Source: CAZTPC01 sp964615565 (lineage in GTDB: Bacteria > Patescibacteriota > Saccharimonadia > Saccharimonadales > AWTP1-31). Taken from it: a DNA stretch of 62,554 nucleotides. This document shows positions 24,724 through 33,147 of the stretch, piece by piece (within the stretch, counting starts at the first letter, position 1; each line of letters starts with the position of its first letter). The notes beneath the pieces are model-generated. The model saw only the letters and a program-made list of their open reading frames with translations, ran no database searches and was not told the origin of the DNA. The position numbers and the translations under genes were made by a program. The DNA lies in NCBI GenBank assembly GCA_964615565.1, contig CAZTPC010000004.1, positions 1 to 62,554 on the forward strand, in the 5' to 3' direction.

Positions 24724-27700
24724 CTACAAAACTGGAGGTAGTACTTCAAGATTCTGGTTATCAGATCCACCACTGCGTGATTCACGGGCAATTTGCGGCG
24801 ACGTGATATACATCTCTGGGCTAAAGTTAATCACTTCTGCAGCGTTACTCCCACTAGGGGTACTCTCGCCTGCTCCGGCATCACGAAGGGAGCGCGTCCC
24901 CACGCGGTCCAAGTACACACGAACGGCCTGTAACCCACCATTAATCGTCAGCTTGTTACTACAGTTTGTATACCGGTCTACAGGATTAAATCGATGGGAA
25001 GCCGTTGCAGCCGCACAGGTAAACATTGAGCCTGTAGGCGTCCCCCCGCCAGGTTGGGTAATGAACATCCCATCAAGCCGTGTTACAGCTGGATCGACAT
25101 ATATGTTGCCTCTGACTATTAGATAGAACGATGGGATAGAGTCAAGATTTGACCAGCCACTATCCGGAGCGTATTCGATATTGCTCCTAATAGTCACATC
25201 ACCGTCTACATATATTGCCGATTTAACACCTAGCCCAACCGAGACTGCATTCGTGCCGTTGCCTATCGTCAGTGGACCTTGGTGCTTAATCTTGCCATCG
25301 GTAAGACTCGTAATTGTCGCAAGCGTACTAACCGTTGCGATTGAATCGTCGTCAACATGAGCATAGTAGTCGTAGAGACAGTGTTGGGACACACCAGATG
25401 ACCCGTTTGTACCAACATTGGAGAATGTCAGATCTGAAGGTGGTAATGGCTTAGTAAGCGTACGAAGACGAGCCGTGTTAAAGCCAGTCACCGCCCCTAG
25501 CGCACTTGCAGCGAATTGAACACCCGATCCACCAGAACCGGCATTTGTGAAAGTTAGGATCTTACTAGCAGCGGTACAGTTACTGCCGTAGCCGCCTCCA
25601 GCAAAGACGTCATTTCCATAGAAAGTTACATACGGTTTGTTACGAATTACAGCACAGACGTTCTTCTTCTCTGCTGTTGCTTGCAATACTCGAGTTATCA
25701 CATCGGTATTAATATCGGTTCTCGCTGCACCAGGCGTTGCGACGTAATCTGCACAGACGCGGTCACCAGTTGTTAAGCCTGATATATCCACAGTAGCGTT
25801 TCCATTGTCACAAGTATACGAAGGGCGTAGGTATTGGTTACTACTCTCACCAACACCGGTAATATTGTAATCCGCACCAGAAAGTGGGCGAATATAGTAC
25901 TTACAACTTATTGCAACGTCTTTCATCCCCATGCCTGCTGGTACAGAGAATGTCGCGCTAAACTTAACCTTATTTGGGTTCTCGTTATCGGCTACAGTAT
26001 CTTTAAGAAGTGTTGGTACTGTCTCTGTAATTGTTACCTGATTTTCGTTAAATGGGCACCTAGGTATAAAACCAGCAACGGCATTTGCCCAGCCGTTACC
26101 ACCATTTTTTGTAGCCGTAACCGTCCAGTTGAGTCCGTTATTATTTACAAGTGATATACCTGCTGCAGGCCATGGGCTGATCGACTGACCGCCTCCTACT
26201 GGTCCGATATTTACGGTAGTGGAGCCTCCACCAGGGTTACTTAAGTCAATCTTGTAGCTAAATGAGCTTGTCTGATTATCTAGGTCGGTAGCTAGCATAT
26301 TAAAGTAGTCACAGGTAGCATCAACTGAGACTTGTGGAGGCCGGGGTCCACAGGCCGGGATGGTGCGATGGGTAATCTCATATGACCCAGCGTTCGCAGC
26401 GTAGAGGTATACTTCATGCGATCTGCCGTCTCGTATGTTATACCCAGGCATCTGGCTCGGATTAAAGCTAAACCCATGGTTATCCCCTACTCCATAGCCT
26501 GCAAAGGCCGCTCCGACATCAGGCCGAGATTGATTAGCCCAAATACCAGGTATGCCAAAGCCACCGCCTCCTACTGGCACATCAAAGTAGGCGTGTATCT
26601 CAACAGGGTTGGTAATACCAATACCGCTATCATAGATCCAGCCGGCAATCTGATCACAGTTTGCCACATCCAGATTTGAGCCTCTTTGTGGTGTTGGGTT
26701 ACTTGGTTGTTTCTGTGTGTAGTAAAAGTTTATATAGATCGTTCCTACATTGTTGATATTACCAGTACTCCATACTGGCCACCCCGCATACCCAGTTGTT
26801 AGTCCTTCAGCGGTAGTTTGACCTCCGTAGTCATACCTATTTGGGTCAGCGTAACTAACCACCGACCATGATGGAGCAGGACCTAGGCAGTTGTCTAATA
26901 TCAGCGAGCTCGAAGACCTGTTGCCCTCAAAGGCATTACCGCAGTTATGATCTTTTCGATACTGGTTGACAGTTGTTCCGCCCGGAATCTCAGCAAAAGC
27001 CGTAAGGTCATACGACTTAATAACAAAAGCGACACCATGCGTATTACAACTTGCCGCTTGCGCATGCTGCAGACCCGGAGTGGTAAGGTTAATAATTGCG
27101 GCATTCGCCAACATATTGAAGGCATCTGAGGGGCTTAGATCGTATGCAAACAACTTAGATTTAGCGTTGCTTTTCTTGTATTGAGCTAGGAAGTCATCCC
27201 AGTTCTTGTAGGTTCCGCCGTGAATCTTCTCGAGACGAACAATAGTGTAGTTACCGGTTTTAGAAGCAAAAACTGGTGTATGCTGACCATTTTTTGTTAA
27301 CTTTGCGATTTCGTCACTGGTGTTCTTAAGGTTATCAACTTTTACACCGTAGTACTCGGTGTTATTAAGGTCGTTAAGTGCACTGGCGCCGACAATAAAG
27401 TTCTCACGATAGTCTACTGATGACACTAAACCATCGAAGTACTGCTGGTAATTCTGATCGTCATCTGTTTTATCGTCGAGATAGTTAACATTCGCTTTAG
27501 AAGCGATCTGTTCTTTAGAGACATTATTACTGACGAGTGGCATAAACGTCTTATTAAGTGAGTCTATGGATTGCTGGCGCAAGGCTTTTACCTGCTCTAC
27601 TGATTTGCCATCATAGTATGGTGCGTCGAAGCTAATGTTGATAAACGTGAGGTCCCGCTGTGCCAGGATTAGAGGTGTAAGATGCTTTTGGTAGGTGTTA

Positions 27701-28131
27701 TTTTCTGCGCGGACGCGTTGCATTGTTTTAGAAGCTTCAGTTCCAAAACGCCTCTGCTTGCCAAGGACTTTGATGATTGCATCCTGGGACGTGTCCTTAC
27801 GCTTCTTCATTTCTGCCTTATATGATGCATTGAGCACAAGATCGTCAGTTGCGACTTTTTTGAGGTCTTTACCGAAATCTACTTTTGGCTGTTCTTTCTT
27901 GTAGTCTTTCAAACCCTGTTCGTAAACGGCGATATCTTTACGAGTGATGCTAGTGCCGTCGATTACGTACATTGGCTTAAAGTATGAGTACAAAATGTAA
28001 CCAAGGCCTGCAAGAATAATTAAGAGCGCAACAATACCAACCTTTTTAAGACGGCCAGAATTTTTACGTTTGTCTAACTTACTTAGATCAAACGCCTGAG
28101 CAACACCCTTGTTTGAATCAGCGCCTTCCAT
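24724..28131 (-). CDS. Large surface protein: membrane SurA-like region joined to an adhesin-like protein
   Basis: 1135 residues. Residues 1-30 are cytoplasmic and 31-50 a membrane span. Residues 55-330 resemble the SurA-N and parvulin-flanking region of the protein encoded at 9952-11007, including TIVRLEKIHGG followed by a closing helix. A signal-peptide-like stretch (about 337-359) then ends in HAQAA, followed by a Cys- and Gly-rich extracellular protein. The last 300 or so residues (from about 830) match the C-terminal module of the neighbour at 28171-30084. It is probably a pilus-associated or cell-surface adhesin. The gene has a consensus-like promoter in the end of the previous gene. 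A GTTTTGT/ACAAAAC hairpin covers its stop codon. Confidence 0.7.
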   Translation of the reverse strand: MEGADSNKGVAQAFDLSKLDKRKNSGRLKKVGIVALLIILAGLGYILYSYFKPMYVIDGTSITRKDIAVYEQGLKDYKKEQPKVDFGKDLKKVATDDLVLNASYKAEMKKRKDTSQDAIIKVLGKQRRFGTEASKTMQRVRAENNTYQKHLTPLILAQRDLTFINISFDAPYYDGKSVEQVKALRQQSIDSLNKTFMPLVSNNVSKEQIASKANVNYLDDKTDDDQNYQQYFDGLVSSVDYRENFIVGASALNDLNNTEYYGVKVDNLKNTSDEIAKLTKNGQHTPVFASKTGNYTIVRLEKIHGGTYKNWDDFLAQYKKSNAKSKLFAYDLSPSDAFNMLANAAIINLTTPGLQHAQAASCNTHGVAFVIKSYDLTAFAEIPGGTTVNQYRKDHNCGNAFEGNRSSSSLILDNCLGPAPSWSVVSYADPNRYDYGGQTTAEGLTTGYAGWPVWSTGNINNVGTIYINFYYTQKQPSNPTPQRGSNLDVANCDQIAGWIYDSGIGITNPVEIHAYFDVPVGGGGFGIPGIWANQSRPDVGAAFAGYGVGDNHGFSFNPSQMPGYNIRDGRSHEVYLYAANAGSYEITHRTIPACGPRPPQVSVDATCDYFNMLATDLDNQTSSFSYKIDLSNPGGGSTTVNIGPVGGGQSISPWPAAGISLVNNNGLNWTVTATKNGGNGWANAVAGFIPRCPFNENQVTITETVPTLLKDTVADNENPNKVKFSATFSVPAGMGMKDVAISCKYYIRPLSGADYNITGVGESSNQYLRPSYTCDNGNATVDISGLTTGDRVCADYVATPGAARTDINTDVITRVLQATAEKKNVCAVIRNKPYVTFYGNDVFAGGGYGSNCTAASKILTFTNAGSGGSGVQFAASALGAVTGFNTARLRTLTKPLPPSDLTFSNVGTNGSSGVSQHCLYDYYAHVDDDSIATVSTLATITSLTDGKIKHQGPLTIGNGTNAVSVGLGVKSAIYVDGDVTIRSNIEYAPDSGWSNLDSIPSFYLIVRGNIYVDPAVTRLDGMFITQPGGGTPTGSMFTCAAATASHRFNPVDRYTNCSNKLTINGGLQAVRVYLDRVGTRSLRDAGAGESTPSGSNAAEVINFSPEMYITSPQIARESRSGGSDNQNLEVLPPVL

Positions 28132-28140
28132 TTGGTGCTT

Positions 28141-28169
28141 ATTATACTTATGCTTGCACTCAAAAACAA
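28141..28169 (-). promoter_or_regulatory. Promoter of the 1135-residue surface protein
   Basis: Minus-strand TTGTTT (plus 28164-28169), a 17-base spacer and TATAAT (plus 28141-28146). The -10 ends nine bases before ATG 28131, so the leader is a few bases at most. Confidence 0.65.
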
Positions 28170-28170
28170 C

Positions 28171-30084
28171 TTACAAGATTGGGGGAAGACCGGTAAACGA
28201 ATCGTATCTCGTTTGATCGGTTTCACTGCCAGGGGCTGGCTGCGGAGCTGCGATATAGATATCGGGGGTAAGATTAAATACTTCTGCACCGAGGCTGCCT
28301 GCCGCAGTTCTTTCGTTTATGCCTGCATCCTTAAGAGAGTTTACAGCTCGCAGGAAGCGTACCTTTTGGGCAATGAATGCTCCATTGATACGTAATTGAT
28401 TTTTACAGTCATCGGCAAGTTGGTTGGTAGCCACAGCTGTATCCGCCCCAGGTGTAACGCAGGTAATAATTGTTCCCCCATTCGCACCAGTTGGCTGAGA
28501 GACGTATAGGCCATCGATCTGAGTCACATCTGATTCTATATAGATATCACCTTTTACGTAAACTCGAAGCGATGGGATATCGTCTACCGTTGCCCAACTA
28601 GTGTTGGCTAGTGTAGCGTTACTTGTTATACGAAGGTCCCCATCGATATATAAGCTAACTCGATTATTACCAGTCACCTGTCCTGAGAGCGTAATAGTAT
28701 TTGTATTCCGATACTTGTATGACCCACTGGTTAGCGTATTAAGATTAATAACCGTTGAAGTATCTGGTGTTATCGCAGCTCCATCAGCAAAGTAATCCTC
28801 TACACAGTTCTGACCGCCGAATTGACCAGCCAGAGGACCAGCATTCGCGAATGTCAGGCCCTTGGGCGCTGTTGGTACTGCTCCACGCAACCTTGCGGAG
28901 TTAAAGCCAGTGATAGTGCCTAGAGCAGTGGCGGCAAATTCTACTCCTGATCCACCAAGGCCGACATTAGTATTGGCTTTAATATCAGCAGTTTGCGCAC
29001 AGTTCCCGCCAATGAACGCTCCTCCAGCTTTAATATCTGCTCCGTATACAGACAGGTATGGAACTCGTACAACTTTGATCAGCCCATTACACGTCTGCGG
29101 GGTGTTGGTTGCTCCTACTACATCTACAGTATACGTAACGGGATATATGCCGGCCGTCGCAATGGACAAGTTATTTATTATGCCTGAGCCAGCTCCGCCC
29201 GACCAAGGGATAGAAACGTTGGAAGCGGCAGACTGATTGTTAATGCCGATTGAAGGCACACTGATGCTAATTGAGTATGTAGTATTGTCCGTCTGCCCTG
29301 CTCCGCCACCTAGTGTAAAGCTTGTACCAAGATTAAAGTTTTGTCCTTCTTCTAGTCTAGCCGGAGCAGTTGATGCAGTCCCACATGTAATCTGAGGATA
29401 TGTCACTTGCTGCTTCCAGGAGACTTTCATGGTGACGTCCATGCATCGACTGTTGTCGGTTATTGTTCCGAATCGGTTACCTGTTTTATAGAACTGACAC
29501 ATTGCATTACTGATTGTCCATGAGCCAGTGTCTGACGCCTGATTCCAGTTAGGAATCTGGTAGGTCATTGGAATAACGGCCGAATTTGCGCTAGTTGGTT
29601 GGTTATCGGTCTTTCGGACGCCCGAGAAACCTTGTGTAACGCATCGATCGTCAGTACCCGGCAAGCCGAATAAGCCTGCGCTACATGTCAATCCGTTTCC
29701 ATCGCCTTGGTATGGAGGATTGCCAACATACTTAACGCAGTCGGTAACCCAACCACCACCTGTAGTTGCACCGTAAGTTCCTGACAAAGGGCAAACTTCA
29801 GCACCGATGCTATAGATTGCATATGCTCTCGTTTGGGTGCCGTTGCAACTCGCCCAGGTTACATTGATGTTATACGACATTAGCCCTGTGGCGAGATCAA
29901 TCGAGATGTCTGAAGGGTAAGCGGAAAAGTCTACAGGTGTACCAGCGTCACATATTGTCCTATGTCCCGAAGGAGAGTGTGTCTCACCATCAAATATCTT
30001 AGCCGCATGTGCTCGCCCGCTAGATAGTGCAAAGACCGTAACAAACGAGAGTAGAGCGAACAAAAAAGTGTGACGCTTGCTCAT
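28171..30084 (-). CDS. Secreted surface protein paralogous to the 1135-residue protein
   Basis: 637 residues with a classic signal peptide (FLFALLSFVTVFALSS, cleavage after AHA near residue 28). The mature protein has a Cys-containing N-terminal half and a C-terminal module from about 340: VYGADIKAGG, GGSGVEFAATALGTITGFNSARLRG, NRVSLYIDGDLRITSNAT, LRVYVKGDIYIESDVTQIDGLYVSQP and a closing PxIYIAAPQ. The same series of segments occurs in the 1135-residue neighbour. The short repeated strands suggest a beta-solenoid. The start overlaps the upstream stop (ATGA). A PilY1-like tip adhesin role is inferred from location only. Confidence 0.7.
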   Translation of the reverse strand: MSKRHTFLFALLSFVTVFALSSGRAHAAKIFDGETHSPSGHRTICDAGTPVDFSAYPSDISIDLATGLMSYNINVTWASCNGTQTRAYAIYSIGAEVCPLSGTYGATTGGGWVTDCVKYVGNPPYQGDGNGLTCSAGLFGLPGTDDRCVTQGFSGVRKTDNQPTSANSAVIPMTYQIPNWNQASDTGSWTISNAMCQFYKTGNRFGTITDNSRCMDVTMKVSWKQQVTYPQITCGTASTAPARLEEGQNFNLGTSFTLGGGAGQTDNTTYSISISVPSIGINNQSAASNVSIPWSGGAGSGIINNLSIATAGIYPVTYTVDVVGATNTPQTCNGLIKVVRVPYLSVYGADIKAGGAFIGGNCAQTADIKANTNVGLGGSGVEFAATALGTITGFNSARLRGAVPTAPKGLTFANAGPLAGQFGGQNCVEDYFADGAAITPDTSTVINLNTLTSGSYKYRNTNTITLSGQVTGNNRVSLYIDGDLRITSNATLANTSWATVDDIPSLRVYVKGDIYIESDVTQIDGLYVSQPTGANGGTIITCVTPGADTAVATNQLADDCKNQLRINGAFIAQKVRFLRAVNSLKDAGINERTAAGSLGAEVFNLTPDIYIAAPQPAPGSETDQTRYDSFTGLPPIL

Positions 30085-30635
30085 TGTGTTGCCCCTGATT
30101 TAGCCTTCTGGACTAGCGCATCCGCCCTAGCCTTGATTTCGTCACGACCCTTTTGGTCTATACCGTAACTATTATCATTTATCTTTACACCGTTCTGGCC
30201 AGCAGACTCAATCATATACAAGGTGCTGTAGACTTGAGAAAAGTTACCTGTCTTATCTGCATAAATAAGTGTGAAGTACGCCTTATCGACAGTGTCTTTT
30301 GTCCAGCTCTTATAGCCAGTGGTGCTTACCTCTTTTGACGTTCTTGTGAAATCAGAACTGTATTGTTCGGCTAGATTACTTTTGGAGGTTACTTTTGTCA
30401 CACCGCTAAGGTCTTTGCCGGTACTAACTGGTTTTGATGATGGTGTCCGGAGAAGCAGCCAGAAAATACCAACAAGTATAATGATGGCCAAACTGGCAAT
30501 TTTAACTTTTTTGCGGGTACTATTCTGCGAAGCGTAGTAAGGGCGAGGCGCATTCTTTTTTCGCTTCATACCAAGAAGCGACTTCTTCATCGAGGTAACT
30601 TCTACCTCATGCCCACCCATATTGCTTGTGCTCAT
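30081..30635 (-). CDS. Single-span membrane protein at the head of the pilus locus
   Basis: 184 residues: a basic cytoplasmic N-terminus (KKSLLGMKRKKNAPRPYY), one membrane span at about 48-65 and an extracytoplasmic domain of about 115 residues with a YTLIYADKTGNFSQVYSTLYMIES-like region. No family recognised. It is coupled by ATGA overlap to the secreted surface protein, so it may anchor or help to export it. TATAAT (plus 30644-30649) ends eight bases before the ATG, with no usable Shine-Dalgarno spacing, so the start is probably leaderless. Confidence 0.65.
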   Translation of the reverse strand: MSTSNMGGHEVEVTSMKKSLLGMKRKKNAPRPYYASQNSTRKKVKIASLAIIILVGIFWLLLRTPSSKPVSTGKDLSGVTKVTSKSNLAEQYSSDFTRTSKEVSTTGYKSWTKDTVDKAYFTLIYADKTGNFSQVYSTLYMIESAGQNGVKINDNSYGIDQKGRDEIKARADALVQKAKSGATQ

Positions 30636-30737
30636 ATCCTAAAATTATACGTTCTAGGTCTGGCATTCGCAAATAACAGCCACTGAAAGATGTAATATCT
30701 AGCTCTGTAAAGAAAATCCCACTTCAATACATATTTA

Positions 30738-31241
30738 TTAACTAGATGGAAGGATGTTCTTTATCACACCGTCACTATCTTTTACATAAATTCCCGTTAC
30801 CTTATCGGCGGTAATCCAGCCTGCTTCGGCAGCTGCTTTATCCGCTTCAATGACCGCTCGCCCGCCTGTGTGCATCATTTTGTCACTATCACCGGCGTGC
30901 CAAAAAACCTTATCACCCCAACGATGGCTTTGCTCACCTTGAGCGGTATGTCTGTTGCGCACTATTCCACTCATTGCTAGATCTTCTACTGCGTCCATAC
31001 CAACTTGTCTGTAAACACTTTCATCAGACATAGAGATCTCACCGCCAGCAACAAAAAAACCGCTACCAATACTATTTGGATTTTCTACACCCGTACTTAC
31101 CACATGTTGGTCGGAAACAGCGCCTAGATCTTCACGAAAACCGGCTTGAACTGTAAGCCCTCCAAGGTGCGCCATCTCTATATCATTGATACGGGTCTCT
31201 GCACCTTTTTGTTGTTCGGACTGTGGAAATTGTTCGCTCAT
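30738..31241 (-). CDS. Unknown 167-residue protein, possible ART-like fold
   Basis: No firm family. The N-terminal 80 residues are polar. The second half contains VYRQVGMDAVEDLAMSG, RWGDKVFWHAG and WITADKVTGIYVKDSDGV, a layout that loosely resembles the start (YR, then helix, then SG) and middle strands of small ADP-ribosyltransferase-like domains. No catalytic Glu motif can be placed with confidence. It stands alone between the pilus locus and ychF with its own consensus promoter and an A-rich leader without a Shine-Dalgarno. Confidence 0.55.
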   Translation of the reverse strand: MSEQFPQSEQQKGAETRINDIEMAHLGGLTVQAGFREDLGAVSDQHVVSTGVENPNSIGSGFFVAGGEISMSDESVYRQVGMDAVEDLAMSGIVRNRHTAQGEQSHRWGDKVFWHAGDSDKMMHTGGRAVIEADKAAAEAGWITADKVTGIYVKDSDGVIKNILPSS

Positions 31242-31265
31242 TTTTATTTTTGCTTTACTTCGCTC

Positions 31266-31294
31266 ATAGTAATGTATTTTTGCAATTTTGTCAA
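31266..31294 (-). promoter_or_regulatory. Promoter of the 167-residue gene
   Basis: Minus-strand TTGACA (plus 31289-31294), a 17-base spacer and TACTAT (plus 31266-31271). It faces away from a GGTATGAT box at 31313-31320 that serves ychF, so this is a compact divergent promoter region. Confidence 0.75.
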
Positions 31295-31349
31295 GTTCTG
31301 TCTCTTTTGTATGGTATGATTAACTGATTAATATGAAAGAACAGGTTAC

Positions 31350-32420
31350 ATGCTAAGTATTGGGATAGTAGGCTTGCCTAATGTAGGTAAGTCGACGTTA
31401 TTTAACGCACTAACAGACAACGAAGTATTAGCGGCAAACTATCCGTTTGCGACGATCGAGCCAAACACTGGTATTGTTCCCGTCCCTGACCCACGTCTAA
31501 ACGAGCTAGCCAAGCTGTATAGCTGTCAGAAGATTGTTCCTGCCACCGTTACCTTTGTGGATATTGCTGGGCTTGTTGCTGGAGCCAGCCAGGGTGAAGG
31601 ATTGGGCAACCAGTTCCTTAGTCATATTCGTTCTACTAATGCCATCGTGCACGTGGTTCGAGCGTTTGAGGACAGTAATGTGCAGCATGTTGACGACGCA
31701 CACAATCCATCCAAGGATATGGAGGTTATAAATACCGAGCTGATCTTAGCGGATATCCAGACTTTGGAGAAGCGTGTTCCTAAGTTCGAGAAAGAAGCTC
31801 GTGCAAACCCAAAGCTAAAGCCAGTACTTGATACGTACCAAAAGCTGCTAGCTGGACTAAACGATGGTAAATTAGCTAGCCAGCTAGATGCAGAGCCCGA
31901 GCATATCGCCGATCTGCAGCTTATCACCGCCAAGCCCGTCATTTATGTCTTTAACGTCGACGAAGATGGGATTGCCGACGAAGCCAAGAAAGCGGAGCTA
32001 TCAAAGCTCGTCGCGCCATCTAGTTCCCTGTTTATTTGCGCAAAGCTGGAGAGCGAATTACGAGGACTAGATGAAAGTGATCGCCAAGAACTACTAGGTA
32101 GTTACGGCCAAACCGAATCTGGGCTAACTCAACTTATCCATGCCGCCTATGACACCCTTGGCCTACAGAGCTACCTAACTGCCGGGGAGAAAGAAGTTCG
32201 CGCCTGGACAATTACACAAGGTTCCACTGCTCCACAGGCTGCCGGTGTTATTCACGGAGACTTTGAACGAGGCTTTATTGCTGCCCAGATTACCGACTAC
32301 AACGATCTTATTACTGCCGGGTCTGAACAAGCTGCAAAAGCTGCTGGAAAAGTTCGCACAGAGGGTAAGACATACGTGATGCAACCAAACGACGTCGTCG
32401 AGTTCCGCTTTAATACATAG
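31350..32420 (+). CDS. ychF: Ribosome-associated GTPase/ATPase YchF
   Basis: YchF is a universal Obg-family P-loop NTPase that prefers ATP and associates with ribosomes. The 356 residues show G1 GLPNVGKSTLFNAL, G3 DIAGLVAGASQGEGLGNQFL and the C-terminal TGS/ubiquitin-like domain with APQAAGVIHGDFERGFI-type sequence and a final VVEFRFNT. ACAGG stands about six bases before the ATG. A seven-codon reading frame (ATG 31333) precedes it in the leader and overlaps the start by a few bases; its relevance is unknown. Confidence 0.96.
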   Translation: MLSIGIVGLPNVGKSTLFNALTDNEVLAANYPFATIEPNTGIVPVPDPRLNELAKLYSCQKIVPATVTFVDIAGLVAGASQGEGLGNQFLSHIRSTNAIVHVVRAFEDSNVQHVDDAHNPSKDMEVINTELILADIQTLEKRVPKFEKEARANPKLKPVLDTYQKLLAGLNDGKLASQLDAEPEHIADLQLITAKPVIYVFNVDEDGIADEAKKAELSKLVAPSSSLFICAKLESELRGLDESDRQELLGSYGQTESGLTQLIHAAYDTLGLQSYLTAGEKEVRAWTITQGSTAPQAAGVIHGDFERGFIAAQITDYNDLITAGSEQAAKAAGKVRTEGKTYVMQPNDVVEFRFNT

Positions 32421-32472
32421 CTCGACGAGGAAGAGCGGCACGACGAGAAACCCCTGGGGGGTATCTCATGTG

Positions 32473-33129
32473 CTAGTGCTGCCAGTTCTGAACCATGTTT
32501 TGAACAGTTTTGACTACAATGTCATGGCTTGGGATCTGGTTACTCTCGTAGTAATGGTCAGTCCCCATGAAGTTCTGTATGACGTTTAGGCAGGCGATAT
32601 CATCGCCCAGGATATGCATTCGGTCCACAACATGAATCTCGGCAAATGGCGTGGCAATAACCAATCTCTTAACTTTAATCGACTTTAGAAATAGCACGGC
32701 TGAATCTATGGATGCAACGCTACCCAAGCCATCTGCTACCAGAATAACCGTTCGGCCTTTGAGTAGGTCCTTGCGGATGAGTTCGTTACGACCCAGCAGC
32801 CGGTGCATCTCGTTTAATCGATCTAGTTTTTGTTGTTCAAAAACATGGTGATACTCCATGTCGAACTCTTCTTGCTCGCCAGTTGAGTACCGACTGTTAA
32901 AACTATAGATACCTTCTTGGTTGATACTAGCAATTGCGTCTGGCTCGCCAGGGGCAAGAATTGGTGAAGTCATCAGCATAGTAATCGGACACTCTAGAAC
33001 TTCAGCTAGTTGGGCCGCAACAACAACGGCACCGTCCGACAAGGCTACAAGGGTGCACTTTTTGTCTTTATACTTGAGCAGCTCCGGGATGAGCAGCTTC
33101 CCCGCCTGTGCGCGGTCACTAAAATACAT
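32473..33129 (-). CDS. Type I phosphoribosyltransferase-like protein with a degenerate PRPP loop
   Basis: 218 residues. The start MYFSDRAQAGKLL and the order of segments fit the family of PRTase-like proteins found in many actinobacteria and CPR. The PRPP loop, normally a pair of acidic residues followed by GxATGAT-like sequence, reads VILVADGLGSVAS near 130-142, so the first Asp and both Thr are gone. A mobile hood region of about 60 residues lies before it. Catalysis is doubtful and the substrate unknown. A GGTATCAT box predicts a leaderless mRNA. Confidence 0.6.
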   Translation of the reverse strand: MYFSDRAQAGKLLIPELLKYKDKKCTLVALSDGAVVVAAQLAEVLECPITMLMTSPILAPGEPDAIASINQEGIYSFNSRYSTGEQEEFDMEYHHVFEQQKLDRLNEMHRLLGRNELIRKDLLKGRTVILVADGLGSVASIDSAVLFLKSIKVKRLVIATPFAEIHVVDRMHILGDDIACLNVIQNFMGTDHYYESNQIPSHDIVVKTVQNMVQNWQH

Positions 33130-33135
33130 ATGCTT

Positions 33136-33143
33136 ATGATACC
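33136..33143 (-). promoter_or_regulatory. Extended -10 box, leaderless start
   Basis: Minus-strand GGTATCAT; the -10 ends six bases before ATG 33129 and no Shine-Dalgarno is present. Confidence 0.6.
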
Positions 33144-33147
33144 CGAT

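Noticed and set aside
24710..25126. Plus-strand frames inside the surface protein genes
   Set aside because: They are by-products of the codon pattern of the minus-strand genes, with no start signals or family features.
31333..31356. Regulatory leader peptide before ychF
   Set aside because: A seven-codon frame exists, but its start has no ribosome site and nothing else suggests attenuation.
32421..32472. Terminator between ychF and the phosphoribosyltransferase-like gene
   Set aside because: ACCCC/GGGGT forms a small hairpin but lacks a T run; not strong enough to call.
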